Below the pieces are notes generated by a model, which searched no databases, was not told the DNA's origin, and saw only the letters and a list, made by a program, of their open reading frames with translations. Both the position numbers and the translations under genes were made by a program. Positions 41,382 to 49,222 of a stretch of DNA of 64,000 nucleotides are shown here, in pieces (the first letter of the stretch is position 1; each line of letters begins with the position of its first letter). The stretch is from Spirulina sp034932185 (GTDB lineage: Bacteria; Cyanobacteriota; Cyanobacteriia; Cyanobacteriales; Spirulinaceae), in assembly GCF_034932185.1 (NCBI RefSeq), contig NZ_JAYGHW010000009.1, positions 1 through 64,000 of the forward strand, given 5' to 3'.

Positions 41382-42357
41382 GATAGGGAGCCGCTTGGAG
41401 CTTGGCCACCTGATCCCCCACTTCCACCGTTGATCCCGCTTCCCCAGCCTTGGTTTTGACATAACCGAGGGCGATCGCTCCCCCCGCCATAGTCGCCACA
41501 CTGGTAATTTCACCCACCTTCGCCCCCCCTTGGGTAATGGCCGTTCCCACCGCGACCGGGGAGGATAAGGGAATCTGCCAAAGCCGTTGCTTCACCCCTT
41601 GGTAAGTATTGAGCCGAGCAATGGTTTCCTGGCCAATGTAGCAACCTTTCGTGAAGGAAATCGCCCGCCACAACCCCGCCTCAAGGGGGTTATATTGTTC
41701 CGTTAACTCTGCCCCTGGAGCCGGGCGGCCCTGGACAATTCGCAGCGTTTCCCAATGGGTCGCCTCTAACGGAACGGCTCCCGCCGCCATCAAAGCCTGC
41801 CAAACCGTAGCCGCCCGATCACTACCCACCCAAAGCTGATAACCCGGCAAGTCTAACCCCGTTCCCGCCATCAATTGCACGGGAACTCCAGCAATTTCAA
41901 CGGCACAATGGGCAAAAGCGGAGCTAGGCAGGGTGGCAATGCCGCAACGGTTGAGGAGGGGCGCTCCTTGGGGGCCCACGAGAGTAAACAGCGTATGGCT
42001 TTCAGAAAGATCGGTGAGCGTGACGCGATCCATGGGAAAGATATAGCGATCTAGCCAGGTGATCAGGGGCCCAGCTTGACCAGGGGAAACCGCGACCCAG
42101 AGGCGTTCCCCCCAGCACAACACCGTCGCCAGATCTAGGGTTCGTGCCGTGGAATTGACGAAAACTGTTTCGCAACCTTGGCCCGGTTGGAGAGCGGCGA
42201 TCGCATTCGTCGTTTGGTTATGAAGGAATTGACGACAATCCGCCCCCGTTAATTCGAGGCGGCCCGCTGCACTGCCATCCACCAGAGCCACCCCCGATTG
42301 CAAAGCGACTTCAGCGGCCGTATTTTGGCCAAAATCAAGACTGTGGGCAAGAACCAT
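41332..42357 (-). CDS. ygfZ: YgfZ/GcvT-family folate-binding protein
   Basis: 341 residues related to the glycine-cleavage T protein. YgfZ proteins bind tetrahydrofolate and help maintain iron-sulfur enzymes. The hallmark K-G-C-Y-x-G-Q-E appears as FTKGCYIGQETIARL (near residues 236-250). N-terminal VALVDGSAAGRLELTGADCRQFLHNQTTNAI matches the family. The gene ends inside the 3' end of tilS (50-base convergent overlap). Confidence 0.9.
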   Translation of the reverse strand: MVLAHSLDFGQNTAAEVALQSGVALVDGSAAGRLELTGADCRQFLHNQTTNAIAALQPGQGCETVFVNSTARTLDLATVLCWGERLWVAVSPGQAGPLITWLDRYIFPMDRVTLTDLSESHTLFTLVGPQGAPLLNRCGIATLPSSAFAHCAVEIAGVPVQLMAGTGLDLPGYQLWVGSDRAATVWQALMAAGAVPLEATHWETLRIVQGRPAPGAELTEQYNPLEAGLWRAISFTKGCYIGQETIARLNTYQGVKQRLWQIPLSSPVAVGTAITQGGAKVGEITSVATMAGGAIALGYVKTKAGEAGSTVEVGDQVAKLQAAPYLSHAYYQPGAANPPQP

Positions 42358-42489
42358 AACAAAAACCTGCGAAAAGGAGCAACAATAGATTAGATGCTCA
42401 ATTATACCTGATGCTTCAAATTCCCTCGACTCAAGTTCATGAAATGGGTATCAGATTCCAACACTTGATCTCTGTATTGCGGTGGTTTT

Positions 42490-43266
42490 TTAGGTCGCGA
42501 TGATTGGCATCAACCGTTGCTCTACTTCATCAAGATACAAAGCTAATCCTGTTTTTGTTCCCCTTTGCCGTAGTATTTCTAGACGGGTCTCTTGCCAACA
42601 TTGCTGTTCTCTTAACTGATCCGCACGAGTCAAAATCTCTAGGACAACTTTAGGGTTACGCATTCGTTCCGGTTCTTCCTTAGAGGTAGAGCGCAATCGA
42701 TGCGACTCCTCACAGGGATCAAATTTTAGCTGAGATTGGATCTCTTGCAAAACCTGTTTTTCCTGTTCACTTTCACTAGAGGGGATAAATCCATTTAAAA
42801 CCCAGGCTTCACGCATTCGGTCGGGTGTGCCGATCACAATTGCCAATGGTGATTGAGGGTCACGATATTCTGAACAAGCCTGTTCAATGGATTGTCTGCG
42901 TTCCGGTTGGTTATCTAAATCACGAATAAAAATGACTGCCTTAATCGGTCGCTTGTACTTATGTTGTAAAAAATGAATCAGCTTCAAACTCTTACTAGTT
43001 GTTGCATAATCTGTTTTCTGCGGTCCATCTTTGGAATGTCCTAAATATCTGATGCGCAAACCGTCATGCTTTACCCGCTCAACAATATTGTTAAGATCCT
43101 TCCAACATGAATAGTTAGTTCCGGGATCTAGCCCTGCCCATTTAAAGAAATGTTGTAAGGATTCAGGCTCCAACCAATCCACCTTTTCTAGTAATACCCG
43201 TTGAGCTAATTCAGTGGCAATTTCAGCATCTGCACGACTTTCCACAATCACAATAAATTCATCCAT
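42490..43266 (-). CDS. TOPRIM-like protein paired with the upstream ATPase
   Basis: 258 residues from the ATG at 43266. A TOPRIM-like arrangement is visible: a conserved-type glutamate in MDEFIVIVESRADAEIA (E9), and an acidic pair in AVIFIRDLDNQPERR (D116, D118), followed by VIGTPDRMREAWVLNGF. The last feature recalls the E-A-W-L segment of DUF4276/DUF4435-like proteins, but no exact family is recognised. The C-terminal part is charged and helical. The gene overlaps the ATPase by eight bases and follows it, so the two are one unit. A nuclease role is inferred from fold and pairing only. AT-richer than flanking genes. Confidence 0.65.
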   Translation of the reverse strand: MDEFIVIVESRADAEIATELAQRVLLEKVDWLEPESLQHFFKWAGLDPGTNYSCWKDLNNIVERVKHDGLRIRYLGHSKDGPQKTDYATTSKSLKLIHFLQHKYKRPIKAVIFIRDLDNQPERRQSIEQACSEYRDPQSPLAIVIGTPDRMREAWVLNGFIPSSESEQEKQVLQEIQSQLKFDPCEESHRLRSTSKEEPERMRNPKVVLEILTRADQLREQQCWQETRLEILRQRGTKTGLALYLDEVEQRLMPIIAT

Positions 43267-44392
43267 TGATCGCTCCCATAATCCAATCTTCACCCTCGGC
43301 ATCCCAAAATTCACCCGTAGTCAGAGTTTGTTGCGCCCACTCCACATCAGGATGCTCGTCCAAGCGTTTGCAATTCGTAAACCCTGATTGGCGATTACTC
43401 AAAACATGAACCTGGGATGTCGTTAACTCGTCTACAATGTAAGGGGAATGGGTAGAAAAAATAATCTGTAAATTTTGATTGTCCTTAATGATCTCTTTGA
43501 AAACCGTCATCAATTCCCGCTGTGCTTTAGGGTGTAGCCCTTGCTCAATATCATCAAGGAGGACAAGATTAGGTTTTCTGGGATTCATTAATACTGTTAG
43601 CAAACCTAAAGTTAAGATTGTTCCTTCACTGATAGCATGGGCAGGAATCCGCTCACCAGTATGCATATCTAACACGACTTCTTGACCGGCAATTTCCTGA
43701 CGTTCTTCATAGGGGATAGATTGACCATTCACCTCAATCAAACGTTGTCGATTTACCTGTACTTTTGCACGCCGGATGCCAATCCTTTGAACGCTTGGCA
43801 CAACTTTTTGCAACATTTCCTGTAGGTTTTGAAACTGATCTGGTGCTTCATCTCGGAGATAGTCTAAGGTCGGGGCTAATCCTGAACCATCAAATTCAAC
43901 CCGTGGAGTTACGGCTTCACTATAGTCTGCCCTAGCCAAGTTGGTCGCCACGAGTTTCAGATAAACGGCAAACCTCAATGCTTGAGGGATTGGTGATTCA
44001 GCAATACTGAGTGAATCTGACCAGTTCGTGATCTCTCCTGAATCTTGATCAGTTTTCCAGAAGCCTGTTGGCCACCATTGAAGGGATTCTCTATTTTTCT
44101 CAAACTGATAACCAGCTTGCCACTTTCTAGGGCTTCTATATCCCCAAAAACCATTTACAATAACCGATCCTTTATTTTGTCCGATTGTGGTGATAAAGTC
44201 CGGGGAGTTGTGATAGCCAAAGACGCTTTTAAAGGGCGCATCAACAAGCCGAGTAAGATAGTGTAACCCTTGTAAAATTGATGTTTTGCCAGCGCTATTT
44301 TGGCCAACCAGGGCATGAAGACGTGATTGATCAAGATTAAGCCTTGTGCATTGATGACCTTTAAAATTTTTCAATTCGACGGTTTCCAGCAT
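43259..44392 (-). CDS. ABC-type AAA ATPase (OLD/RecF-like), defence-type
   Basis: 377-residue SMC/RecF-like ATPase: N-terminal VELKNFKGHQCTRLNLDQ, Walker A GQNSAGKTS (residues 30-38), a divergent middle lobe (about 60-200), signature-like ISEGTILTLGLLTVL, Walker B NLVLLDDIEQGLHP, D/H-loop IIFSTHSPYIVDEL. Such single ATPases paired with a small effector occur in several anti-phage systems (for example Septu, PARIS, and OLD-family nucleases with a TOPRIM domain). Here the TOPRIM-like protein is a separate downstream gene overlapping by eight bases, effectively a split OLD layout. No phage gene is nearby. Confidence 0.85.
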   Translation of the reverse strand: MLETVELKNFKGHQCTRLNLDQSRLHALVGQNSAGKTSILQGLHYLTRLVDAPFKSVFGYHNSPDFITTIGQNKGSVIVNGFWGYRSPRKWQAGYQFEKNRESLQWWPTGFWKTDQDSGEITNWSDSLSIAESPIPQALRFAVYLKLVATNLARADYSEAVTPRVEFDGSGLAPTLDYLRDEAPDQFQNLQEMLQKVVPSVQRIGIRRAKVQVNRQRLIEVNGQSIPYEERQEIAGQEVVLDMHTGERIPAHAISEGTILTLGLLTVLMNPRKPNLVLLDDIEQGLHPKAQRELMTVFKEIIKDNQNLQIIFSTHSPYIVDELTTSQVHVLSNRQSGFTNCKRLDEHPDVEWAQQTLTTGEFWDAEGEDWIMGAING

Positions 44393-44460
44393 TGTCTAAT
44401 CTTTTCCAGAATAATGGCACTCGAATGTTTCAGGATATCAGGAATGGTTGCATATTAGAT

Positions 44461-44553
44461 ATAGCGGATTGCGAAAGTATGAGAACGCCACTTCCCCCTT
44501 TTTAAGGGGGATTAAGGGGGATCTTTGTACCTCAAGTTTATGAAAACCGCTAT
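44461..44553. repeat. MITE-like repeat with terminal ATAGCGG/CCGCTAT
   Basis: 93 bases bounded by inverted ATAGCGG (44461-44467) and CCGCTAT (44547-44553). The interior contains CCCCCTTTTTAAGGGGG, GATTAAGGGGGATC and TTGAGG-like segments (as CCTCAAG). The terminal inverted ends and small size fit a miniature element. It lies between the ATPase gene and the Uma2 fragment. Only one copy is in the window. Confidence 0.55.
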
Positions 44554-44561
44554 GTGCAAAT

Positions 44562-44720
44562 TCAATGATGAGGCCAGAACCAAGTTAATAGAATGTGGTG
44601 GCGATCGCTTTCCCAGGGTTCTCCATCGTCAAAAATGAGATCCCTGAGGGGCATGGGTGGCTCCCAGGGAGTCGCCTCTACCTCTACTATTGGTGTATCT
44701 TGCGTGAGTTCAGCAGCCAT
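44562..44720 (-). pseudogene. Uma2 endonuclease gene fragment (N-terminal)
   Basis: A 52-residue frame beginning MAAELTQDTP and containing PMPLRDLIFDDGEPWESDRHH before a stop at 44562-44564. The D-G-E-P-x-E-S-x-x-H block is the typical N-terminus of one Uma2 subgroup, and the PD and E-V-x-S active-site regions are missing. It ends about 9 bases from the MITE-like repeat, so a deletion or insertion there probably truncated it. Confidence 0.5.
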
Positions 44721-44800
44721 CAGGATTGCCCCCGCGAGAATGTTGGATGGTATAAATTTATCACAAATACACTCAAAGCAGTAAATTGGAGAATGTGCTT

Positions 44801-45481
44801 ATGACCCGCTATATTCAAGCAAACCCTTACCCCTACCCCTATAACGGGGATTTGCGTCCTGAAAATACTGCCTTGATCATCATTGATATGCAGACAGATT
44901 TTTGTGGGGTGGGGGGGTATGTGGATCGCATGGGCTATGATTTGGCCCTGACCCGTGCGCCCATTGAGCCGATCCAGGGCTTGTTAGCGGTGATGCGATC
45001 GCAAGCCTTCATGATCCTCCATACCCGCGAAGGCCACCGCCCGGACTTGACGGATTTGCCCCCCAATAAACGGTGGCGCAGTCAGCAGATCGGCGCAGGC
45101 ATTGGTGATCCCGGCCCCTGTGGGCGAATTTTAATTCGGGGGGAAGCGGGTTGGGAAATTATTCCGGAATTGGCCCCGTTGCCGGGAGAGGCGGTAATCG
45201 ATAAGCCGGGGAAAAGTGCGTTCTATGCCACGGATTTAGAATTATTGCTCCATCGCAATGGCATTGAAAATTTAATTCTCACCGGGATTACCACCGATGT
45301 TTGCGTTCATACGACGATGCGCGAGGCTAATGATCGGGGGTATGAATGTTTAATTCTCTCCGACTGTACCGGCGCGACAGACCACGGCAACCATGAGGCT
45401 GCCCTGAAAATGGTGACGATGCAGGGGGGTGTATTTGGGGCGGTGGCAGATTCTGGGGCGGTACTGGAGGCGATCGCCTAA
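44801..45481 (+). CDS. Isochorismatase-family cysteine hydrolase
   Basis: About 226 residues of the cysteine hydrolase superfamily, nearest in pattern to biuret amidohydrolase/RutB-like amidases. Catalytic triad: Asp in ALIIIDMQTDFCG, Lys in VIDKPGKSAFYATDLE, Cys in GITTDVCVHTTMREANDRGY. GGAG lies 9 bases before the ATG at 44801, which decides that start over 44786. Acts on a small amide; exact substrate unknown. Convergent with the EAL gene, overlapping four bases. Confidence 0.92.
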   Translation: MTRYIQANPYPYPYNGDLRPENTALIIIDMQTDFCGVGGYVDRMGYDLALTRAPIEPIQGLLAVMRSQAFMILHTREGHRPDLTDLPPNKRWRSQQIGAGIGDPGPCGRILIRGEAGWEIIPELAPLPGEAVIDKPGKSAFYATDLELLLHRNGIENLILTGITTDVCVHTTMREANDRGYECLILSDCTGATDHGNHEAALKMVTMQGGVFGAVADSGAVLEAIA

Positions 45482-46560
45482 GCCGCTACCTGAAGTTGAC
45501 CATGGAGCAATTCCTCCACCTGACTAGGCATCACGGGTTTAGAAAACCAATAGCCTTGGAGGGCGTGGCAACCCAGTGCGGTAACTTGATCCACATCATG
45601 CTGAGTTTCCACCCCCTCCGTAATCACTGTTAAACCAATACTTTTGGCCAATTCCACAATGCCCCGGATCATCTGCCATTGCTCCTGCACCACAAAGGAG
45701 CGGTCAATTTTTAACACATCCACCGCCAACTGATGGAGACGAGCCAAGCAAGAATAACCTGTGCCAAAGTCATCTAAATAAACTTGCAAGCCGGAAGCTT
45801 TCAGGGCTTGGAGCGTGGCAATGGCAATGGGGTTTTCAATCACCGTACTTTCGGTAATTTCCACCCGCAGACTGCCAGGGGCCACCGGGTATTGTGCGAT
45901 AATCGCCGTCACCTGATGGGCGAGGTGACTGCGTAACAACTGCAACGGCGAAAGATTGACGCTCATCGTCAGGGGAACGGGGTGGGGAAATTGGGCCTGC
46001 CAATGGGCCAGTTGTTGACAAGCTTGCTCAAAGACCCAAAGGCCCAGCTCATGAATTAAATGCAATTCTTCAGCAATGGGGATAAATTCAGCGGGAGAGA
46101 TAAAGCCTCGGTGGGGGTGTTCCCAGCGCATCAGGGCTTCAAACCCTTGGATTAAATGGGTCTTGGCGCAGACAATCGGCTGATAGTAAACGGCAAAATC
46201 TCGGCTATCCCAAGCCTGTAAAAGGTCTTTTTCGAGGCGGAGTCTTGCTAAACCGGCAGCGGTGAGGAGAGACTGGGCCGCCATCTGGTCATCCTCAATG
46301 GTTGTGGTCAGACGGATGAGCCGATCCGCATTGTTGGCCGCAATATGGAGAAGGTGTTGCCCCTGTTCCGTATGGGCATTGATTTTTCCACTGAGCAACA
46401 AGCCCAAGGCTCCCCGAATGGATGTCAGTGGTGTCCGCAGTTCATGACTAATCTCTGCGGTTGAGAGTGTCAAATCCTGCTGGACTTCAGGGTGAATGTA
46501 ATGCGATGGATGGGAGTCCATGGTGATTGGGGGGTCTGCCAATGTGGGAACAAACGTCAT
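45478..46560 (-). CDS. HisKA-EAL protein, predicted c-di-GMP phosphodiesterase
   Basis: 360 residues. Residues 35-90 carry a histidine-kinase dimerisation/phosphoacceptor box (ISHELRTPLTSIRGALGLL, H39), but no ATP-binding domain follows. Residues about 112-350 form a complete EAL domain: GFEALMRW (catalytic E141), MSVNLSP, VEITEST, YLDDFGTGYS, LKIDRSFV, ITEGVET and GYWFSKP. All key metal-binding residues appear present, so c-di-GMP hydrolysis is expected. The isolated HisKA box may dimerise the protein or accept phosphate from another kinase. An alternative start is the ATG at 46521. Confidence 0.92.
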   Translation of the reverse strand: MTFVPTLADPPITMDSHPSHYIHPEVQQDLTLSTAEISHELRTPLTSIRGALGLLLSGKINAHTEQGQHLLHIAANNADRLIRLTTTIEDDQMAAQSLLTAAGLARLRLEKDLLQAWDSRDFAVYYQPIVCAKTHLIQGFEALMRWEHPHRGFISPAEFIPIAEELHLIHELGLWVFEQACQQLAHWQAQFPHPVPLTMSVNLSPLQLLRSHLAHQVTAIIAQYPVAPGSLRVEITESTVIENPIAIATLQALKASGLQVYLDDFGTGYSCLARLHQLAVDVLKIDRSFVVQEQWQMIRGIVELAKSIGLTVITEGVETQHDVDQVTALGCHALQGYWFSKPVMPSQVEELLHGQLQVAA

Positions 46561-46640
46561 ATTACCCTTTCTTGAGTTTAAGCATTACGAAAATAGTACG
46601 GGAGTCTGAAAGCCTCGTCAATTTATTGCGGGGATGAAAG

Positions 46641-47046
46641 ACGACACGAGCGACTTTAGTCGCCGTTTTGGGCTAGTCGTGTTATGCTAATCATATTGTA
46701 TTTCAAACGTCCAGGAACTATCACAAGGCTAAAAACCGACAGGCCTGGAAGCATTTAAGGGTAAGCAGGCAGCGTAATGAGTAGGTGGATTGCCTACTGC
46801 GTCATCCAATCTAACGATTTGGTCGCCTAGGAAGACTTGAATGTGAAAGGGTTAGTCTGCGATCGGCATCGTGCTGAGTCGATAGTGAAGCAGGTTTGTA
46901 TCCTGCGCCTTGGACTAACTACCGTGGGGCACACGGGAAGTTATACGCTTGGGGAGATTAGACCTCTGGCTGGGTTGGAGCAATCCTGCTCGGTTAAGTC
47001 CGGTCGATGAACCAAGAATCCCCGTCGCTTTAGCGCGGGGAGTGTC
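46641..47046 (+). mobile_element. Decayed IS200/IS605-type element, internally deleted
   Basis: About 0.4 kb with both ends recognisable. Left end: ACACGA (46644-46649) pairing with TCGTGT (46677-46682), enclosing GCGACT-TT-AGTCGC (46650-46663). Right end: CCCCG.CGC-TTTA-GCG.CGGGG at 47020-47040, identical to that at 103-123. Between them only relics of tnpB remain and there is no tnpA. Such short forms can be moved in trans by a related TnpA. Confidence 0.82.
46704..47010 (+). pseudogene. tnpB pseudogene, deleted and frameshifted
   Basis: Three conserved TnpB pieces can be read in order. First, in one frame: SRNYHKAKNRQAWKHLRVSR (the usual Y-x-K-x-K-x-x-x-L-H-x-R-V-x-x-Q-R segment). Second, after a frameshift: AYCVIQSNDLVA, a TAG stop where a Tyr is expected, then EDLNVKGLVCDRHRAESI, which covers the RuvC-II glutamate (Y-E-D-L). 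Third, joined by an internal deletion that removes the zinc finger and RuvC-III: LTTVGHTGSYTLGEIRPLAG up to TGA at 47008-47010. The protein cannot be functional. Confidence 0.85.
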
Positions 47047-47047
47047 A

Positions 47048-47344
47048 ATGAAGATGACTGGAGCAATCACGGTAACGGGGTTATCGTTGATCCTGGCCTT
47101 TATCCTAAGCAACAGTTGTGAAAAACTTGGGAAGAATTGGGCGGCAATCCTCCGTAAAATCCCTAAGGATGCCGGCAAATTTTTTCCTCTGTCCAGAATC
47201 CGGTGTTTATTCTCCGTGAAATCGCTGGTTTTGCTCCCCTGGCTATGGGCTTGGCCCATTGGCATCAATACAGGTGAAACTCCGGCAAGATGGCGGTGAA
47301 ACCCTGGATTCACGACAGCAGGGAAACCATCAAGCCGGAGGAGG
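47048..47344 (+). pseudogene. Possible gene relic after the IS element
   Basis: Weak evidence. Successive frames on the plus strand read like one protein: MTGAITVTGLSLILAFILSN (hydrophobic), then CEKLGKNWAAILRKIPKDAG, then in a second frame NPVFILREIAGFAPLAMGLA and HWHQY, then in a third frame QVKLRQDGGETLDSRQQGNH. Two frameshifts would be needed. The IS right end lies directly upstream. No family recognised; it may also be chance. Confidence 0.3.
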
Positions 47345-47364
47345 AAGGTGATCAAGGCGATCGC

Positions 47365-48003
47365 CTAGAGGGGGAGAGAATTGCTTAAGGTAATGTCGAA
47401 ATCAGCATTGGGATCAACGGTATAGAGATCCACCGACCGTCGTCCTAAAAGTAAGCCGCCTAAACCCCCGGCTGCCGCCCCGCCGAGAATGCTGCCCACA
47501 GAAATCCGCGAACCTGTGAGTACGGAAATCACGGAAGCCGCAGCGGCCCCAATGGCGGCCCCTTGAAGAATTGAATCTCCATCTGCACCCCGTCTCACCC
47601 GCTCCGTTTTCGTAACCAGTTGGGATTCACCCTCTAAAACGAGGCGATTATGGCCCACAACAATTTCTTTAGCCACAAACCGCACCCCTTCATCTTCAAG
47701 CACTTCAATTTCCCCTTCAATGACTGTGCCTTGGGGGATGAGGACGCGATCGCGGCGATCGCGCACATTGGCCGCTAGAACGAGGGTAAAGGGCATCTCC
47801 TCCTTTTCGTTTTTAGCCAGGAGAATTTTTTCCGTCTCAGGATCGGCGGCCTGGGTGGGTAACGTCGTGCCGCTGGGAATGGTTGCCCGGGAAATATCCG
47901 GCAAGCGTTGGGCCTGAGCGACGGGCATCAAGGGCAGGGCAGCGGTGAGGCCGAGGGTGGCGGTGAGGAGGGTGGCGGTGGTGCGCCGCGTCAATGCAAT
48001 CAT
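47365..48003 (-). CDS. Exported glycine/alanine-rich conserved protein
   Basis: 212 residues from the ATG at 48003. Signal peptide: RRTTATLLTATLGLTAALPLMPVAQAQ, cleavage probably after AQA. A beta-rich middle follows (VLIPQGTVIEGEIEVLEDEGVRFVAKEIVVGHNRLVLEGESQ, a pattern seen in TrbI/VirB10-like or pilus-associated barrels), then a Gly/Ala-rich hydrophobic stretch GAAIGAAAASVISVLTGSRISVGSILGGAAAGGLGGLLLG typical of glycine-zipper segments. Periplasmic or outer-membrane location is likely; function unknown. Divergent from the histidine kinase gene by 63 bases. Confidence 0.75.
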   Translation of the reverse strand: MIALTRRTTATLLTATLGLTAALPLMPVAQAQRLPDISRATIPSGTTLPTQAADPETEKILLAKNEKEEMPFTLVLAANVRDRRDRVLIPQGTVIEGEIEVLEDEGVRFVAKEIVVGHNRLVLEGESQLVTKTERVRRGADGDSILQGAAIGAAAASVISVLTGSRISVGSILGGAAAGGLGGLLLGRRSVDLYTVDPNADFDITLSNSLPL

Positions 48004-48066
48004 GGGAAAGGTTAGGGTAGGAGTTATCGGCCCGCGACGTTTAGATTGTGATGGGAGTTCCGTACT

Positions 48067-49161
48067 GTGGCTAAATTCACCCTCAGCACCCGCCTCTTGC
48101 TCTCCCACCTCCTGGTGATGGTGGTGGGCCTGGGGACGTTTATGCTCATTGCCAAGTTTTCCTCCCCCCGGTTTTTTGTCTTGCGCCTGGAGCAGTTGGA
48201 GCAGCGGGGTTTGGTGACGGTGCGATCGGCCCGCACCTACTTAATTGATGGTTTTGAAAGTGCTTGGAACAGCAGTAGCCTCTGGTCGGTGGTGATTGGC
48301 GGCACAACGGCGGGAGCCTTAAGTCTGTGGCTCTCCCACCGGATCACCCAACCCTTGAGCGAAATGAGCAAAATCACTCAAAAATTCGCCTCCGGTCAGT
48401 TACAGGAACGGATGCCCGCTACTGAAATTCCGGAATTGAATGCCTTGGGGCAGAGCTTTAACCGGATGGCGAAAAGTTTAGAGGGGGTGGAGAGCCGCCG
48501 CCGGGAGTTAATTAGTGATCTCACCCATGAGTTGCGCACGCCCTTGACGGTGATGCGGGGCTATTTAGAAGAATTGGCCGATGGGCGCTTAGATCCTTCG
48601 CCAGAATTGTATGTGCGTTTGGTGCGGGAAACCCAGCGATTAGAGCGCCTCACCCACGATTTACAGGAATTGTCCAAGGCGGAGGCGGGGTATTTGCCCA
48701 TTCATCTCCAATCGGTGGATTTGTTGCCCCTCTTGCAGGGGGTGATGGAGCGGTTTCAGGATCAGTTGATGGATGATGATCCGGTGTTGATTTTGGATTG
48801 CCCGGCGGATTTACCGGCGGTCTGTGCGGATTTTGACCGGACGGAACAGGTGATGATGAATTTAGTGGGCAATGCCCTGCGCTATACGGAGGTGGGGACG
48901 GTGCAGATTCGGGTCTGGCGATCGCCCCCCCTGGTTTGGATTGCTGTGGTGGATACGGGGATCGGCATTGCCTCGGAAGATCTGCCCTATATTTTCGAGC
49001 GCTTTTGGCGGGCGGAGCGATCGCGCTCCCTCCATAATGGCGGCACGGGCATTGGTTTGGCCATTAGCCGCCGCCTCATTGAGCTACAAAATGGCCATAT
49101 TGAGGTGAGCAGTGAACTCCATCGGGGCAGCACGTTTCAATTTTGTCTGCCCATCGCTTAA
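48067..49161 (+). CDS. Membrane sensor histidine kinase (HAMP-HisKA-HATPase)
   Basis: 364 residues with a GTG start and GGGAG about 10 bases upstream. Two membrane helices (LLLSHLLVMVVGLGTFMLI and SLWSVVIGGTTAGALSLWL) bracket a very short periplasmic loop, then HAMP (RITQPLSEMSKITQKFASG), HisKA with H in DLTHELRTPLTVMRGYLEEL, and HATPase with NLVGNALRYT, DTGIGIASEDLPYIFERFWR and GTGIGLAISRRLIELQNGHI. No cognate response regulator is adjacent. The small sensor loop suggests membrane-state sensing, but that is inference. Confidence 0.95.
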   Translation: MAKFTLSTRLLLSHLLVMVVGLGTFMLIAKFSSPRFFVLRLEQLEQRGLVTVRSARTYLIDGFESAWNSSSLWSVVIGGTTAGALSLWLSHRITQPLSEMSKITQKFASGQLQERMPATEIPELNALGQSFNRMAKSLEGVESRRRELISDLTHELRTPLTVMRGYLEELADGRLDPSPELYVRLVRETQRLERLTHDLQELSKAEAGYLPIHLQSVDLLPLLQGVMERFQDQLMDDDPVLILDCPADLPAVCADFDRTEQVMMNLVGNALRYTEVGTVQIRVWRSPPLVWIAVVDTGIGIASEDLPYIFERFWRAERSRSLHNGGTGIGLAISRRLIELQNGHIEVSSELHRGSTFQFCLPIA

Positions 49162-49222
49162 AACCGGGGTTTGGCCAGCGGGAATTCTGCGCTAAGATCA
49201 ATGTTAAGGATTGCATGGGTTT

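Noticed and set aside
44593..44804. Plus-strand short frames upstream of the isochorismatase-like gene
   Set aside because: Antisense to the Uma2 fragment and without similarity or a ribosome site.
46915..47355. 146-residue minus-strand frame over the IS right end
   Set aside because: Crosses the transposon boundary and reads antisense to the tnpB relic; not a real gene.
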